DNA from: CAVRIA01 sp963721115
Lineage (GTDB): Bacteria; Desulfobacterota; Binatia; HRBIN30; CADEER01
DNA: 64,000 nucleotides
Assembly: GCA_963721115.1 (NCBI GenBank)
Contig: CAVRIA010000006.1
Span: forward strand, 620,001-684,000
Reading direction: 5' to 3'
A model generated the notes under the pieces. The model was not told the origin of the DNA, ran no database searches, and saw only the letters and a program-made list of their open reading frames with translations. Shown here piece after piece: positions 28,752-38,949 of the stretch. Positions within the stretch are counted from its first letter, which is position 1, and each line of letters begins with the position of its first letter. The position numbers were made by a program, and so were the translations under genes.

Positions 28752-29867
28752 TCAGCGCTGTGGCTCGGCGCTCGGCTGGGGGCGGCGGGTCCGAGCCCGG
28801 TGATGCTCGAGGGCGAGACGAAGCAGGCGCGCGACGAGTTCGCGCGCACCAAGGCCCGACGCTTCCCACAGCTTTGGGTACATACTGATCGACGTGAAAC
28901 CCGGAATCGTGTTGAGTTCGTTGAGATAGACCTTGCCGGTGGCGCGGTCGAGTAGGAAGTCGACGCGCGCCATACCGGAACAATCGAGGACTCGGAACGC
29001 CCGCAGCGACAGCTCTCGCACGGTCTCCGTCTCCTCCCGTGAGAGCGGAGCCGGAATGAGGAGCCGTGCGCGACTGCGGTCGTCATACTTCGCCTCGTAC
29101 GAATAGAACTCGGCGCCGGTCACGATCTCGCCGGGAATTGACGCCTCGGGCTCCTCATTGCCGAGAACCGCGCACTCGATCTCTCGTGCATCGACGCCGC
29201 GCTCGATCAGGATCTTGCCGTCGTACCGGAAGGCATGCTCGATCGCGCCGTCCAACTCGGCCGCCTCCACGACCTTCGTGATGCCGACCGACGATCCGAG
29301 GTTGGCGGGCTTGACGAACAAGGGCGTGCCCAACCCGTCGGCCGCTGCCCGAATCCGGTCTGGATCGCTCTTCCACTGGCGCTCGTGCACGACTTCGAAA
29401 GGGACGATCGGAAGGCCCGCGTCCCGCAGAAGTCGTTTCTGAACGTCCTTGTCCATCCCCACCGCCGAGCCGAGAACCCCCGCCCCCACGTAGGGAACGT
29501 CGATCATATCGAGCAACCCCTGGATGGTGCCGTCCTCGCCGTAGGGGCCGTGCAGGACGGGAAAGACGACGTCGAGTGTATGCTCCGGTCCACATGGATC
29601 GTCGAGGTCCACCAGCCGACAGGCACCCGGCCGGGGTGAGGGAATGATTCCGGCGCCGCTTGCGGGTACTTCGTGGCCGATCACGGCAAACGTCTCGGCG
29701 CGCAGCAAATGCCAGCCACCAGTGCGGTCGATTCCAATCAGAGTGAGGTCGAATTCCGCCTGGGCCAGGCTTTCGACGATGAACCGGGCCGAGCGGATCG
29801 AGATCTCGTGCTCTCCCGAACGACCTCCGAACATCACCCCGACTCGCAGTCTTCGTCCCGTCGCCAT
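28752..29867 (-). CDS. ddl: D-alanine--D-alanine ligase
   Basis: ATP-grasp enzyme making the D-Ala-D-Ala dipeptide for peptidoglycan. It starts VGVMFGGRSGEHEISIRSA (family N-terminal signature), then HGPYGEDGTIQGLLDMIDVPYVG, FVKPANLGSSVGITKV, and the C-terminal LNELNTIPGFTSISMYPKLWEASG. 371 aa is in range. No cell-wall cluster surrounds it here. Confidence 0.96.
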   Translation of the reverse strand: MATGRRLRVGVMFGGRSGEHEISIRSARFIVESLAQAEFDLTLIGIDRTGGWHLLRAETFAVIGHEVPASGAGIIPSPRPGACRLVDLDDPCGPEHTLDVVFPVLHGPYGEDGTIQGLLDMIDVPYVGAGVLGSAVGMDKDVQKRLLRDAGLPIVPFEVVHERQWKSDPDRIRAAADGLGTPLFVKPANLGSSVGITKVVEAAELDGAIEHAFRYDGKILIERGVDAREIECAVLGNEEPEASIPGEIVTGAEFYSYEAKYDDRSRARLLIPAPLSREETETVRELSLRAFRVLDCSGMARVDFLLDRATGKVYLNELNTIPGFTSISMYPKLWEASGLGARELVARLLRLALEHHRARTRRPQPSAEPQR

Positions 29868-30135
29868 TGGCTGCTCTTCGTATCACACCCGCGGTCGGGC
29901 GACGACTTCCACGAGTGTCAAAAGAAACGGCTTGCAGTTCGATTTGTTCTGTGGGTAAACAACAACACAGCTGAAGCAGAGTCAGGGCAATCGAGATGCG
30001 GAACGTTCAACACAAAACGACCAGTCGCCTAGCCGCCGATCACGCTACGTGGTCGGTGTGTACGGCGATGACGTTCCACGCAGTCGCGGCGTTCGCGGGC
30101 GTAGTGCGCTCCGCCAAGATTAACCCGCGCGAAGC
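29868..30135. other. Intergenic region upstream of the leader RNA
   Basis: 268 bp between ddl and the structured RNA. No supported coding frame. It must contain the ddl promoter on one strand and, if the leader RNA is real, its promoter on the other. I could not pick a convincing -35/-10. Confidence 0.4.
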
Positions 30136-30228
30136 GGCCGGTGGCCCTGAGAGGGGAGAGAACTCCTGAAGTAGGCGAAAAACTCTCAGTAAAAGGCCAC
30201 CGGTCGCAAGACCGGTGGCCTTTTTTTT
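30136..30228 (+). ncRNA. Candidate cis-regulatory leader RNA (riboswitch-like terminator/antiterminator)
   Basis: Two mutually exclusive folds can be read directly. Fold A: 30136-30146 (GGCCGGTGGCC) pairs with 30195-30205 (GGCCACCGGTC). It encloses a 7-bp stem CTGAGAG/CTCTCAG (30147-30153 with 30183-30189), a small GGAG/CTCC hairpin and A-rich single strands (GCGAAAAA, TAAAA). Fold B: 30195-30205 pairs instead with 30210-30220 (GACCGGTGGCC), followed by eight T residues, a terminator. The shared strand makes this a classic switch. The AACTCTCAG...AAAAGG stretch resembles the 3' half of glycine aptamers, but the usual second hairpin is missing. Ligand unknown. Confidence 0.6.
30191..30228 (+). 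terminator. Rho-independent terminator of the leader RNA
   Basis: AAAAGGCCACCGGTC and GACCGGTGGCCTTTT form a perfect 15-bp stem with loop GCAA, running into eight T residues. No coding gene lies immediately upstream on this strand. It most plausibly ends the leader transcript before the HTH gene at 30344. Confidence 0.9.
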
Positions 30229-30343
30229 GGCCCCGCGCGGAGAAGGGGACGGGCGAGCCGACCGGCCGGCGGACCGACCGTTCGTCTTCGAAGCGAAGAG
30301 CGAGTTCCAAGACGGACTCAGGACGGAAAGGAGGAGGAAGACG

Positions 30344-30607
30344 ATGCAAGGGCTTGATGCAAGGGTAGTGTCCGAACGGCTTCGGCAGGTGGTGGCCGAT
30401 GAGCCGAAGGCCTTCGCCTATGATATCGGTGTGAGCCTGTCGGCGGTCTACAACTACCTCAACGGCCGAATTCCCTCGACTGAAGTGCTGTTCAGGATCG
30501 CGCGTCACACCGGCCGGCCCATGGAGTGGTTTCTCGAGGCTGCCGACGGCGACGTACTGTTCGAGGCCGGTATGGAGGTCGGCGATCGGCGATCGGTCGC
30601 CGCGTAG
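30344..30607 (+). CDS. Small HTH (XRE-like) DNA-binding protein
   Basis: 87 aa. The core AYDIGVSLSAVYNYLNGRIPSTEVLFRIARHTGRPMEWFL matches the Cro/CI helix-turn-helix fold with its Trp-containing last helix. Helix 3 is SLSAVYNYLNGR. No second domain is present, so it may act as a dimer or need a partner. A very strong ribosome site (GGAGGAGG) precedes the ATG. It lies downstream of the terminator switch and is followed at once by a 26-bp palindrome. Autoregulation is possible but not shown. Confidence 0.8.
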   Translation: MQGLDARVVSERLRQVVADEPKAFAYDIGVSLSAVYNYLNGRIPSTEVLFRIARHTGRPMEWFLEAADGDVLFEAGMEVGDRRSVAA

Positions 30608-30610
30608 CAG

Positions 30611-30636
30611 GGCCCGCTCCGCCGGCGGAGCGGGCC
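30611..30636 (+). terminator. 26-bp perfect palindrome after the HTH gene
   Basis: GGCCCGCTCCGCC is followed directly by its reverse complement GGCGGAGCGGGCC (13-bp arms, no spacer), 3 bp after the HTH stop. It lacks a T tract. It could be a terminator-like structure, an mRNA stability element or a protein-binding site. Confidence 0.55.
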
Positions 30637-30654
30637 GGGCAAGGATGGTGACGC

Positions 30655-30861
30655 ATGACGTGGTATCCGTATATCGCGCCGGTTCCACCGGATGTCGTCT
30701 GGAGCGGTAGTGTCGCGCTGACCGTTCCGGTCGTTGCCGGTCTGCTCGGATGCGGCTTGCTGTTGGTGTTTGCACTTCGTGCACATCTCCACGCCGCAGT
30801 GGGTGCCTCGGTGCCCCTTTCTCACCATAAACCCGAGAACCTGCCCCGAGCAGCGGCCTAG
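30655..30861 (+). CDS. Small single-pass membrane protein
   Basis: 68 aa with one transmembrane segment (about residues 18-42, VALTVPVVAGLLGCGLLLVFAL). The N-terminus is short and Pro/Trp-rich and the tail is His/Pro-containing. A modest AGGA ribosome site lies about 12 bases before the ATG. It is framed by long hairpins on both sides (30611-30636 and 30866-30907), which supports a discrete transcription unit. No family recognised. Confidence 0.5.
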   Translation: MTWYPYIAPVPPDVVWSGSVALTVPVVAGLLGCGLLLVFALRAHLHAAVGASVPLSHHKPENLPRAAA

Positions 30862-30865
30862 TTGC

Positions 30866-30907
30866 GGCGAACGAGCCGGGAGGAACCCCGCTCCCGGCTC
30901 GTTCGCC
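30866..30907 (+). terminator. 17-bp stem hairpin after the small membrane protein
   Basis: The arms 30866-30882 and 30891-30907 (outermost bases GGCGAACG and CGTTCGCC) pair perfectly over 17 bp around an 8-nt loop, just after the stop. It lacks a T tract, but its length and position indicate a transcript end or barrier. Confidence 0.65.
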
Positions 30908-30996
30908 ATTGAGTGGGTTGGAGACGAAAGGGTAGGACTGGACCATGGAACCGCTTCGCCGCCGAATCGGCTTGTCTCACTGCGGGGTCCTTTTCG

Positions 30997-31371
30997 ATGA
31001 ATGACGGTTCGTCACGTGATGCCGTCCGCTTGGACCGTTGGTTGTGGGCGGCGCGCGCGTTTCGCTCGCGATCCCTGGCGCAACAGGCGTGCGACGGGGG
31101 GAAGGTCAGCGTGAACGGCGCCGGAGCGAAGCCTCACAAGCAGGTTCGCGCAGGCGACCTCGTCATCCTCACGACCCCGGTCGGGAAACGCCAGTTGCGC
31201 GTCCGCGCCACGGGCGAGCGCCGCGGCCCGGCGTCCATCGCGCAGAGCCTCTACGACGAACTCACGCCGCCCACGCCACGAACGCAAGGACTCCCTGCCC
31301 GACGCGAGCGAGGCGCCGGTCGGCCGACGAAGCGCGAACGCCGCCAGATCGACCGATTCCGCACCGAATAG
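30997..31371 (+). CDS. hslR: S4-domain RNA-binding protein, HslR (Hsp15) family
   Basis: Small ribosome-associated RNA-binding protein. In the Hsp15 family it recycles 50S subunits carrying stalled nascent chains. The S4 domain is clear: VRLDRWLWAARAFRSRSLAQQACDGGKVSVNG, then VRAGDLVIL. The Arg-rich C-terminal tail (RPTKRERRQIDRFR) is also family-typical. I chose ATG 30997 because the longer open frame from 30913 adds 28 residues with no similarity. Confidence 0.88.
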   Translation: MNDGSSRDAVRLDRWLWAARAFRSRSLAQQACDGGKVSVNGAGAKPHKQVRAGDLVILTTPVGKRQLRVRATGERRGPASIAQSLYDELTPPTPRTQGLPARRERGAGRPTKRERRQIDRFRTE

Positions 31372-31459
31372 TCCCTCGTCCTGCCGTCACTGCGGTCAGC
31401 CCGGAAGCGGCCTTTCCCTCACTGGGGACCTGCGATAAGGCAGAAGAGGAGGAAGCGTG

Positions 31460-32227
31460 ATGACCGTAGAGACGAGGGACGACACGGGCGGCGTTCGAAT
31501 CCTCACCTTGAACCGCCCGCCGGCACACGCAATCGATCGCCAGCTGCTCGATGAGCTCGGCACCGCATGTGAGACCGCTGCGGCCGACGAAAACGTACGC
31601 GCCGTCGTCCTGACGGGCAGCGGCAAATTCTTCTGCGGCGGGTTGGATCTGAAGAGAATCTCGGCCGAGGGCGGAGCCGGAGACCTCGAGTTTGGCCTGG
31701 GATGCGATGATGGCCTCTTTTCTCTGTGGACTCTTCCCAAGCCCACCATTGCGATGATCAACGGTCACGCGGTCGCGGGCGGTGCGATTCTGGCGCTGGC
31801 CTGCGACCTGCGCGTTGCAGGCAGTGGCGATGCCAAGATCGGCCTCAACGAGGTCGCCATCGGCCTTGCCTTTCCAACTGGGGCCTGGGAGATCGCCCGT
31901 GCGGCGCTGACCCAACAGCAGGTCAGGCGCGTGATCCTCGAGGCGCGCTTACACGCTCCCGAGATTGCCCGCGAGCTCGGTCTCGTGGACGAAGTGGTCG
32001 AGCCGGATCGGCTCGAGGAAACATGTCTCGAGCATGCCCGTACGCTCGGCGGCTATCCGGCGCAAGCCTACGCGCACTCGAAGCGCACCTTGCAGCACGC
32101 CGCGATCGATCGCGTTCACGGCGAGTCGGTCTCGCAACGAAGAGCGCTCGCGGACATCTGGACCTCGCCCGAAACCGTCCAAACGCTCCGCAATCGACTC
32201 GCGGGAATCGGTCGGAGATCGAGCTGA
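31460..32227 (+). CDS. Enoyl-CoA hydratase/isomerase family protein
   Basis: Crotonase-fold enzyme. The oxyanion-hole segments are GKFFCGGLDLKRI and INGHAVAGGAILALACDLRVA. One catalytic Glu aligns in KIGLNEVAIGL. The second usual Glu position is not obvious, so isomerase or hydrolase activity cannot be excluded. About 255 aa, normal. GAGGAGGA lies upstream. ATG 31460 is preferred to the adjacent GTG 31457. It is followed 25 bp later by the CnoX-like thioredoxin gene. Confidence 0.88.
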   Translation: MTVETRDDTGGVRILTLNRPPAHAIDRQLLDELGTACETAAADENVRAVVLTGSGKFFCGGLDLKRISAEGGAGDLEFGLGCDDGLFSLWTLPKPTIAMINGHAVAGGAILALACDLRVAGSGDAKIGLNEVAIGLAFPTGAWEIARAALTQQQVRRVILEARLHAPEIARELGLVDEVVEPDRLEETCLEHARTLGGYPAQAYAHSKRTLQHAAIDRVHGESVSQRRALADIWTSPETVQTLRNRLAGIGRRSS

Positions 32228-32252
32228 TGCGGGGACGCGGCTCGGAGTACGC

Positions 32253-33107
32253 ATGAGCGACTGGATCGTCGACGTCGGAGACCGAGACTTCGAGCAGCAG
32301 GTCATCGAGCGTTCACGTCAGATCCCCGTGGTGGTCGACTTCTGGGCGGCGTGGTGCGGTCCGTGCCGGGTCCTGGGGCCACTGCTGGAACGGCTCGCCG
32401 AGGAGTTTGCGGGTGCATTCGTTCTCGCCCGGGTCGACGTCGACCGAAGCCCAGACGTTGCCGCGGCATTCGGCGTGCGCAGTATCCCGATGGTGCTGGG
32501 CTTCCGCGATGCGCAGATCGTCTCCGAGTTCGTCGGCACCCTGCCGGAAACGGGGGTGCGCGAGTTTCTGACGCGGGTTCTGCCCAGTGCCGCTGATCGG
32601 GCGGCGATGGAAGGCGCGGAGCTCCAGGTGTCGGGCAAGCTGGCGGAGGCCGAGCAGACCTTCAGGCGCGCCCTCGATCTCGACGGGCGCTGCGACCGAG
32701 CGCTCCTGGGACTGGCCTCCGTTCTCGCCGAGCGGCGTGAGGATGCGGACGCCCTCGCCACGCTCGAGCGCATTGCCCCTGGTAGCCCGGTTCAGCCAGA
32801 GGTCGACCGCTTGGCGGCAGAGCTGAGGGTTCGGCAGGTCGAATCGGTCGACGAATCGGCCCTCCGCCAACGGGCGGCGGCGAATCCCGACGATCTGGAG
32901 GCCCGGTTGGCACTTGCCCAAGCCCTCGCGGCGCGGGGGAAGTATGAGGCGGCCCTGGAAGAGTACTTGGCGATCGTTCGACGCGACCGCCGGTTCCGGG
33001 ACGATGCGGCGCGTAAAGCGATGCTCGACATCTTCGAGCTGCTCGGCGCCGGCAACGAGGTCGCGGAACGCTACCGCTCGGAGCTTGCCAAGGTGCTCTT
33101 CAGCTGA
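32253..33107 (+). CDS. cnoX: Thioredoxin-TPR co-chaperone (CnoX/YbbN family)
   Basis: The N-terminal ~110 residues are a thioredoxin fold with the active site WCGPC (WAAWCGPCRVLGP). The rest is TPR-like helices typical of CnoX/YbbN, which protects unfolded proteins and hands them to chaperones. About 284 aa matches the family. E. coli CnoX has SXXC, whereas a true CxxC as here suggests redox activity. The start at 32253 was chosen because the longer frame (from 31965) reads antisense-like sequence of the hydratase. Confidence 0.88.
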   Translation: MSDWIVDVGDRDFEQQVIERSRQIPVVVDFWAAWCGPCRVLGPLLERLAEEFAGAFVLARVDVDRSPDVAAAFGVRSIPMVLGFRDAQIVSEFVGTLPETGVREFLTRVLPSAADRAAMEGAELQVSGKLAEAEQTFRRALDLDGRCDRALLGLASVLAERREDADALATLERIAPGSPVQPEVDRLAAELRVRQVESVDESALRQRAAANPDDLEARLALAQALAARGKYEAALEEYLAIVRRDRRFRDDAARKAMLDIFELLGAGNEVAERYRSELAKVLFS

Positions 33108-33655
33108 GCGGTCCCGGGTGGGTCTGCAGATCGGCCGGAATTCGGCGCCCCTCGCCACCGCACAAGAACTCCCCGGCCTCCCGGAACCGCCGGCGAAGTG
33201 CGGGATGCCGACGGTCATTGACCGCCGGCTCCCCGCTCGCCGGCCCACCACATCTGAATCCACCGGGCATCGACGCAACACCACCACCGCTCCGCTACCC
33301 TGCGCCGAAGCCACTCAACCACGGGCGCCGAAGGAACGGAGCAACCGGTGTGCCGAACCAGGTGAGCGTCAAGCCAGCAAACAATAGCCCGGGTCTGACA
33401 GCGCAACGGTGTGCGTCACGGGCTCTCCAGCGTTAGCGCGTTGCCGCATGTGTGACCCGGTTGCCGCTATCGACAAAATGCCGCGTCTGAGAGTCGCAAA
33501 GCCGATTCCAGGCATGACTCTGTGCGGGCTGCGAGGAAAGAGGCGAGGATGTCGGCGTCCGCCCGGTGCCGGTCTCGCGGCGTTGACGCTCCGCGCGGGA
33601 CGTGTGTTAACAAGGGGCGCATGCTTGATGGGTGAGTGGGAATCGGAGGACGCTG
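33108..33655. other. Intergenic region, no supported gene
   Basis: 548 bp between cnoX and the SDR gene. Only short frames without ribosome sites are present on either strand (the longest is a ~107-codon minus-strand frame). No tRNA, terminator with T tract or long repeat was seen. The composition differs slightly from its neighbours (more A/C-rich tracts near 33250-33360), so degraded sequence is possible. Confidence 0.45.
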
Positions 33656-34579
33656 ATGTTACTCGAGCGGGTACTGCCGTGGCTCGGGACATTCGATGAA
33701 CAGGTCGTCCTGATCACCGGTGCCTCGAGCGGTATCGGTCGCGAGACTGCCCTGATGTTCGCGCGGCGCGGAGCTCGGGTGGCACTGGCGGCTCGGCGCA
33801 AGGAAGCGCTGGAAGGAGTGGCGAGCGAGATCGACAAGGCGGGCGGTCGAGCGCTGGTGGTGCCCACCGACGTCGGCGATCCGGTCTCGGTGCGAACCGC
33901 GGTGACACGTGTGCGCCGTGCGTGGGGTGGAGTGGACCTACTCGTCAACAACGCCGGCGTCATGATTCCGTCGACGGTCGCCCGTCTGAAGGCCGCCGAC
34001 TTGGAGTCGATGTTGCGGGTGAACCTCTTCGGGGCGCTCTTTATGACGCAGGCGGTGCTGCCGCTGATGCAACGCCAGGGACGTGGTGTGATCATCAACA
34101 TCGCTTCCTTGGCGGGGCGGCGTGGCGTCACCCCGCTCGGCGGTTACTGCGCGACCAAGTTCGGACTCGTCGGGTTGACGGAAGCGCTCCGCACCGAGCT
34201 CGGCGGGTCGAAGTTACACGTCGGCCTCGTCATGCCGGGCGTTGTGGAGACGCCGATGGTACAGGGGATCGACCAGGACGCGATCCTGAGCGAATGGCCT
34301 TCTCTCTTCAACATGCCCCCGGAATGGATCGCGGCAGCCGTTGCTCTGGTGGCCCGCTTCCGGTTGTACGAAATCTCGGTTCCGCCCGGTGCCGCGACCC
34401 TGGAGGTCGTTGCGGCGCTGGCGCCGGGCGCGGCCGACGCGTTGATCGGTTGGATGAGCGCCGCCGGCCGTCTGATTGCCCGCAGCACGAACCGGAGGGG
34501 CGGTTCACGTCGCGGACGGACGCGTCCAAGTCGCGCGCAAGCGCCGCGGAGAAAGAAATCTCGCAACGATAGGCCCTGA
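33656..34579 (+). CDS. Short-chain dehydrogenase/reductase
   Basis: NAD(P)-dependent oxidoreductase of the classical SDR type. It has the cofactor motif ITGASSGIGRETA, NNAG, and catalytic Ser/Tyr/Lys in NIASLAGRRG...GGYCATKFG. Arg residues after the first beta strand (ALAARRKE) suggest NADP preference. A C-terminal hydrophobic stretch and a very basic tail (RRGGSRRGRTRPSRAQAPRRKKSR) are unusual and could aid membrane or nucleic-acid contact. GGAGGA lies before ATG 33656. The substrate is unknown. It converges on the acyl-CoA synthetase gene. Confidence 0.9.
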   Translation: MLLERVLPWLGTFDEQVVLITGASSGIGRETALMFARRGARVALAARRKEALEGVASEIDKAGGRALVVPTDVGDPVSVRTAVTRVRRAWGGVDLLVNNAGVMIPSTVARLKAADLESMLRVNLFGALFMTQAVLPLMQRQGRGVIINIASLAGRRGVTPLGGYCATKFGLVGLTEALRTELGGSKLHVGLVMPGVVETPMVQGIDQDAILSEWPSLFNMPPEWIAAAVALVARFRLYEISVPPGAATLEVVAALAPGAADALIGWMSAAGRLIARSTNRRGGSRRGRTRPSRAQAPRRKKSRNDRP

Positions 34580-34582
34580 CCC

Positions 34583-36073
<1,491 letters not shown>

Positions 36074-36173
36074 GGAGCGGCCGAAACGCTAACCGGCGCG
36101 ATCGGAACGGTCAAACCCTGCTCCACTTGTCGCGCGCTGGACTCGGTGACGTCCGCCGTCGTAGGTAGCGGCC

Positions 36174-37617
36174 ATGACGGAAACTCTTGCGGAGCTGGAT
36201 GCGACGGCACAAGCGGATCTCGTCCGCCGCGGCGAAGCTGAGTCCTCTGGAACTCGTGGACGCTGCCATCGCGCGGATCGAAGGGCTGAACGCGCGGCTC
36301 AACGCCGTCATCTCCCGTCGCTTCGAGCGGGCGCGCGAAGAGGCACGTTCCGGCGGCGTGCCCGGAGGTCCGTTTCGCGGTGTACCGTTCCTACTCAAGG
36401 ATATCGGCGCGCATGCGGCGGGAGACCCGGTGTACGCGGGAATGCGCTTCCTGCGCGATCTCGCCTGGACCGAGCCGGGAGAGACGTATCTGGCCGCCAG
36501 GTACAGGGCCGCCGGCTTCGTGTTCCTCGGCAAGACCAACACGCCGGAGCTCGGCTTACTGCCCACTACCGAGCCGGAGTCGTATGGCCCGACGCACAAT
36601 CCCTGGGACGAATCGCGTTCGGCGGGCGGCTCGAGCGGCGGTGCTGCGGCAGCGGTGGCTTCGGGTATGGTTCCGGTTGCGCACGCCAGCGACGGCGGCG
36701 GTTCGATCCGAATACCCGCCGCGCACTGCGGGTTGGTTGGTCTCAAGCCGTCGCGCGGTCGCAACTCGTTCGGGCCGGACATTGCCGAGAGATGGGGAGG
36801 CTTCTCCGTCGAGCACGTGGTCGCGCGGTCCGTGCGGGATACCGCGGCCATCCTGGATGTGACGGCCGGCGAAATGCCGGGCGATCCCTACGTCGCGCCA
36901 CCACCCCGCCGCCCGTACGCCGAGGAGGTGGGGGCTGACCCCGGAGTCCTGCGCGTCGGATTGATGCTCCGTTCTCCCGGCGGGCTAGCGGTTCATCCGA
37001 ATTGTTTGACGGCTGCCCGGGAGGCGGCGGCGTTGCTCGAATCGCTCGGTCACCGAGTGGAGGAATCCCATCCCGAGGCGTTGTGCGTTCCCGAGCTGAT
37101 GCGTGCCTTCGTTACGGTGGTGGCCAGCTCGACCGCAAGAGCATTGGACTTCTGGAGCGACAAGACAGGTCGTCCGCTCCGAGAGGGCGATGTGGAAGTC
37201 TTGACCTGGTCGGTCGCTGAGCTGGGACGCAAAGTGACGGCGGCTGCCTACCTCCGTGAAACCGAGTTCCTACAAGCCAATTCCCGCCGCGTCGCGGGCT
37301 GGTGGCAAAGCGGATTCGACCTTCTTCTGACGCCGACGACGGCCGAACCGCCGCCGCGGCTCGGCGAGTTCGATTCGACGCCCGACAACCCACTCGCCGG
37401 TTTCCTGCGCGCCGCCCCGTTCAGTACCTTCACCGCGCCGTTCAATACCACCGGGCAGCCGGCGATCTCCCTGCCGTTGCACTGGACCGACGAAGGGCTT
37501 CCCGTCGGGGTCCAAGTGATCGCGCCGTACGGCCGCGAGGACATACTGATCCGCATCGCCGCGCAAATCGAAACCGCCGCACCCTGGATCCACCGGCGGC
37601 CCGCCGTTCACGCCTGA
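36174..37617 (+). CDS. Amidase (amidase-signature family), N-terminal frameshift
   Basis: Ser-Ser-Lys hydrolase of amides. The signature is complete: Lys in LLKDIGAH, GGSSGGAAAAVASGMVPVAHASDGGGSIRIPA, and GLKPSRGR. The proper N-terminus (MTETLAELDATAQADLVRRGE) is in the ATG 36174 frame. It continues as LSPLELVDAAIARIE only if one extra G near 36237 is removed. Without correction a TTG start at 36187 would be used. About 480 aa after joining. Several amidases of this family act on fatty-acid or aryl amides. The substrate here is unknown. Confidence 0.88.
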
Positions 37618-37657
37618 AGACACGCGGCGCGGGGCGACCGCGGCGGCTACCCCGCCG

Positions 37658-38107
37658 TCACTTGCCGGCGGGCGGCATGTACTGCATCGTGATCTGCAGC
37701 TTGTCGTCGACGAACTGCGAGCGCGTGATGACGATGGTGAGCCCTTTCGCTGCCGGTGGGTACTTGCCCTCGCCCGTGAGGTCGAAGCGGTGCAGCTCAT
37801 ATTTGCTGTCCGCTCCGCTGATTGCGGGCTCGACGTGCAAGGCCTCGGCGAAGTATTTCGATGCCTCCTTCATCTTGTTGAGCGGCGCCATGTAAATGGC
37901 GATGCGCAGCGGCGGGTCTGCCTTGCTGAGGTAATCGACGGTCAGCTTCCGATTGATCCTGGAATCCGGATAGGGCTTGACGCCGATGGTGGTCGGATCG
38001 AGGATTCGTTTCATCCAATCGTGCGGAGTTCCCGCCGCCCAGCTCGCCGTCGCGAGGGCGAGCAGACAGGCCGCCAGGGTCCCGCCGAGTGTTCGCGCAA
38101 AGCTCAT
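37658..38107 (-). CDS. Exported hypothetical protein
   Basis: About 149 aa with a signal peptide (MSFARTLGGTLAACLLALATASWA). The mature part has no recognised motif. It has alternating hydrophobic strands (GLTIVITRSQFVDDKLQITMQYM) suggestive of a small beta-rich fold. ATG 38107 has GGAGG at the correct distance. An in-frame ATG two codons earlier overlaps the gloA stop as ATGA. It is therefore translationally linked to gloA. Confidence 0.65.
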   Translation of the reverse strand: MSFARTLGGTLAACLLALATASWAAGTPHDWMKRILDPTTIGVKPYPDSRINRKLTVDYLSKADPPLRIAIYMAPLNKMKEASKYFAEALHVEPAISGADSKYELHRFDLTGEGKYPPAAKGLTIVITRSQFVDDKLQITMQYMPPAGK

Positions 38108-38109
38108 TG

Positions 38110-38496
38110 TCATCCTCCCGTCTCGATGAGTTCGATCTTGTATCCGTTGGGATCCTCGAGGAAGGCGATGGTCGAGCCGCCGTGCTTCATCGGTCCGGGC
38201 TCGCGCACGACCTTGACGCCCTTGCCCTTCAGCTCCTCGCATTTGGCGTAGATGCCGTCGACGCCGAGCGCGATGTGACCGAAGGCGTTCCCGAGGTCGT
38301 AGGAGTGGGTGTCCCAGTTGTAGGTGAACTCGATCACGGCCGTCTTGTCTTCCGTGTCGTAGCCGACGAAGGCGAGGGTGAAGCGGCCGGAAGGGTAGTC
38401 CTTCTTGCGCAGGAGCTTCATCCCCAGCTGTTCGCAGTAGAAGCGAATCGACTCGTCGAGGTCGTTGACGCGGATCATCGTATGCAGCATTCGCAT
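38110..38496 (-). CDS. gloA: Lactoylglutathione lyase (glyoxalase I)
   Basis: Converts the methylglyoxal-glutathione hemithioacetal to lactoylglutathione. All four metal ligands sit at the E. coli GloA positions: His5, Glu56, His74 and Glu122. 128 aa is standard for the small Ni-type enzyme. It overlaps the exported hypothetical gene downstream. Confidence 0.95.
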   Translation of the reverse strand: MRMLHTMIRVNDLDESIRFYCEQLGMKLLRKKDYPSGRFTLAFVGYDTEDKTAVIEFTYNWDTHSYDLGNAFGHIALGVDGIYAKCEELKGKGVKVVREPGPMKHGGSTIAFLEDPNGYKIELIETGG

Positions 38497-38542
38497 GGCT
38501 CTCTCCTCGAGTCTCGGGCCATCTTTCCAGGCGGAGACGTCC

Positions 38543-38764
38543 GTGACAACAGAGGGGCCCGAGCCTCCAGCCGAAATCGAGCATCGACGGGCATTTTACT
38601 TTCACGACCTCAGCACCCAACGGATGTTTTACCGGCCAGGGATGGTCGTGTATCTGATTCTGCTGCCGGCTGTCCTTGCATTCTTGGCGAAGCTCGTCCT
38701 GAGCCGATTCGTGGAGCGCCCCGATCCTTACGGGCTCCGGGAAGCGCGCGGAAGGGGACGTTGA
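38543..38764 (+). CDS. Possible small membrane protein
   Basis: 73-codon frame from GTG 38543. A hydrophilic start (TTEGPEPPAEIEHRRAFYFHD) is followed by one transmembrane segment (MVVYLILLPAVLAFLAKLVL) and a short basic tail. It reads in the opposite direction just after the gloA start. Composition is protein-like, but the ribosome site is weak (GGCGGAG 10 bases upstream). No family recognised. Confidence 0.4.
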   Translation: MTTEGPEPPAEIEHRRAFYFHDLSTQRMFYRPGMVVYLILLPAVLAFLAKLVLSRFVERPDPYGLREARGRGR

Positions 38765-38949
38765 CGCCCCACCGTTTTGGCAATGGCGAACTGGTTCGTT
38801 CGCGTGCCTTCGCGGGCGCCGGGAAAGCGGATTTCGTGGCCATCGACAGCCTTCCTTATGATCTAGATCATCGTCTGTGCGTTCCCGGTCGGCTAAACGG
38901 ATCGCTCGACTTGCCCGCGACGCGAGCAGCGGCCGAAGAGGAGGACGAC

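Noticed and set aside
30136..30205. Direct assignment as a glycine riboswitch
   Set aside because: The similarity is limited to AACTCTCAG...AAAAGG. The second aptamer arm and the usual GCACCGAAGG core are missing, and the downstream gene is a regulator, not a glycine gene.
33215..33692. Short ORFs in the cnoX-SDR gap
   Set aside because: No ribosome sites, unusual composition (many Trp/Arg/Cys) and no recognisable motif.
38089..38949. Long N-terminal extension of the di-iron protein frame
   Set aside because: It reads antisense to gloA and an intergenic stretch. The protein-like part begins at ATG 38950.
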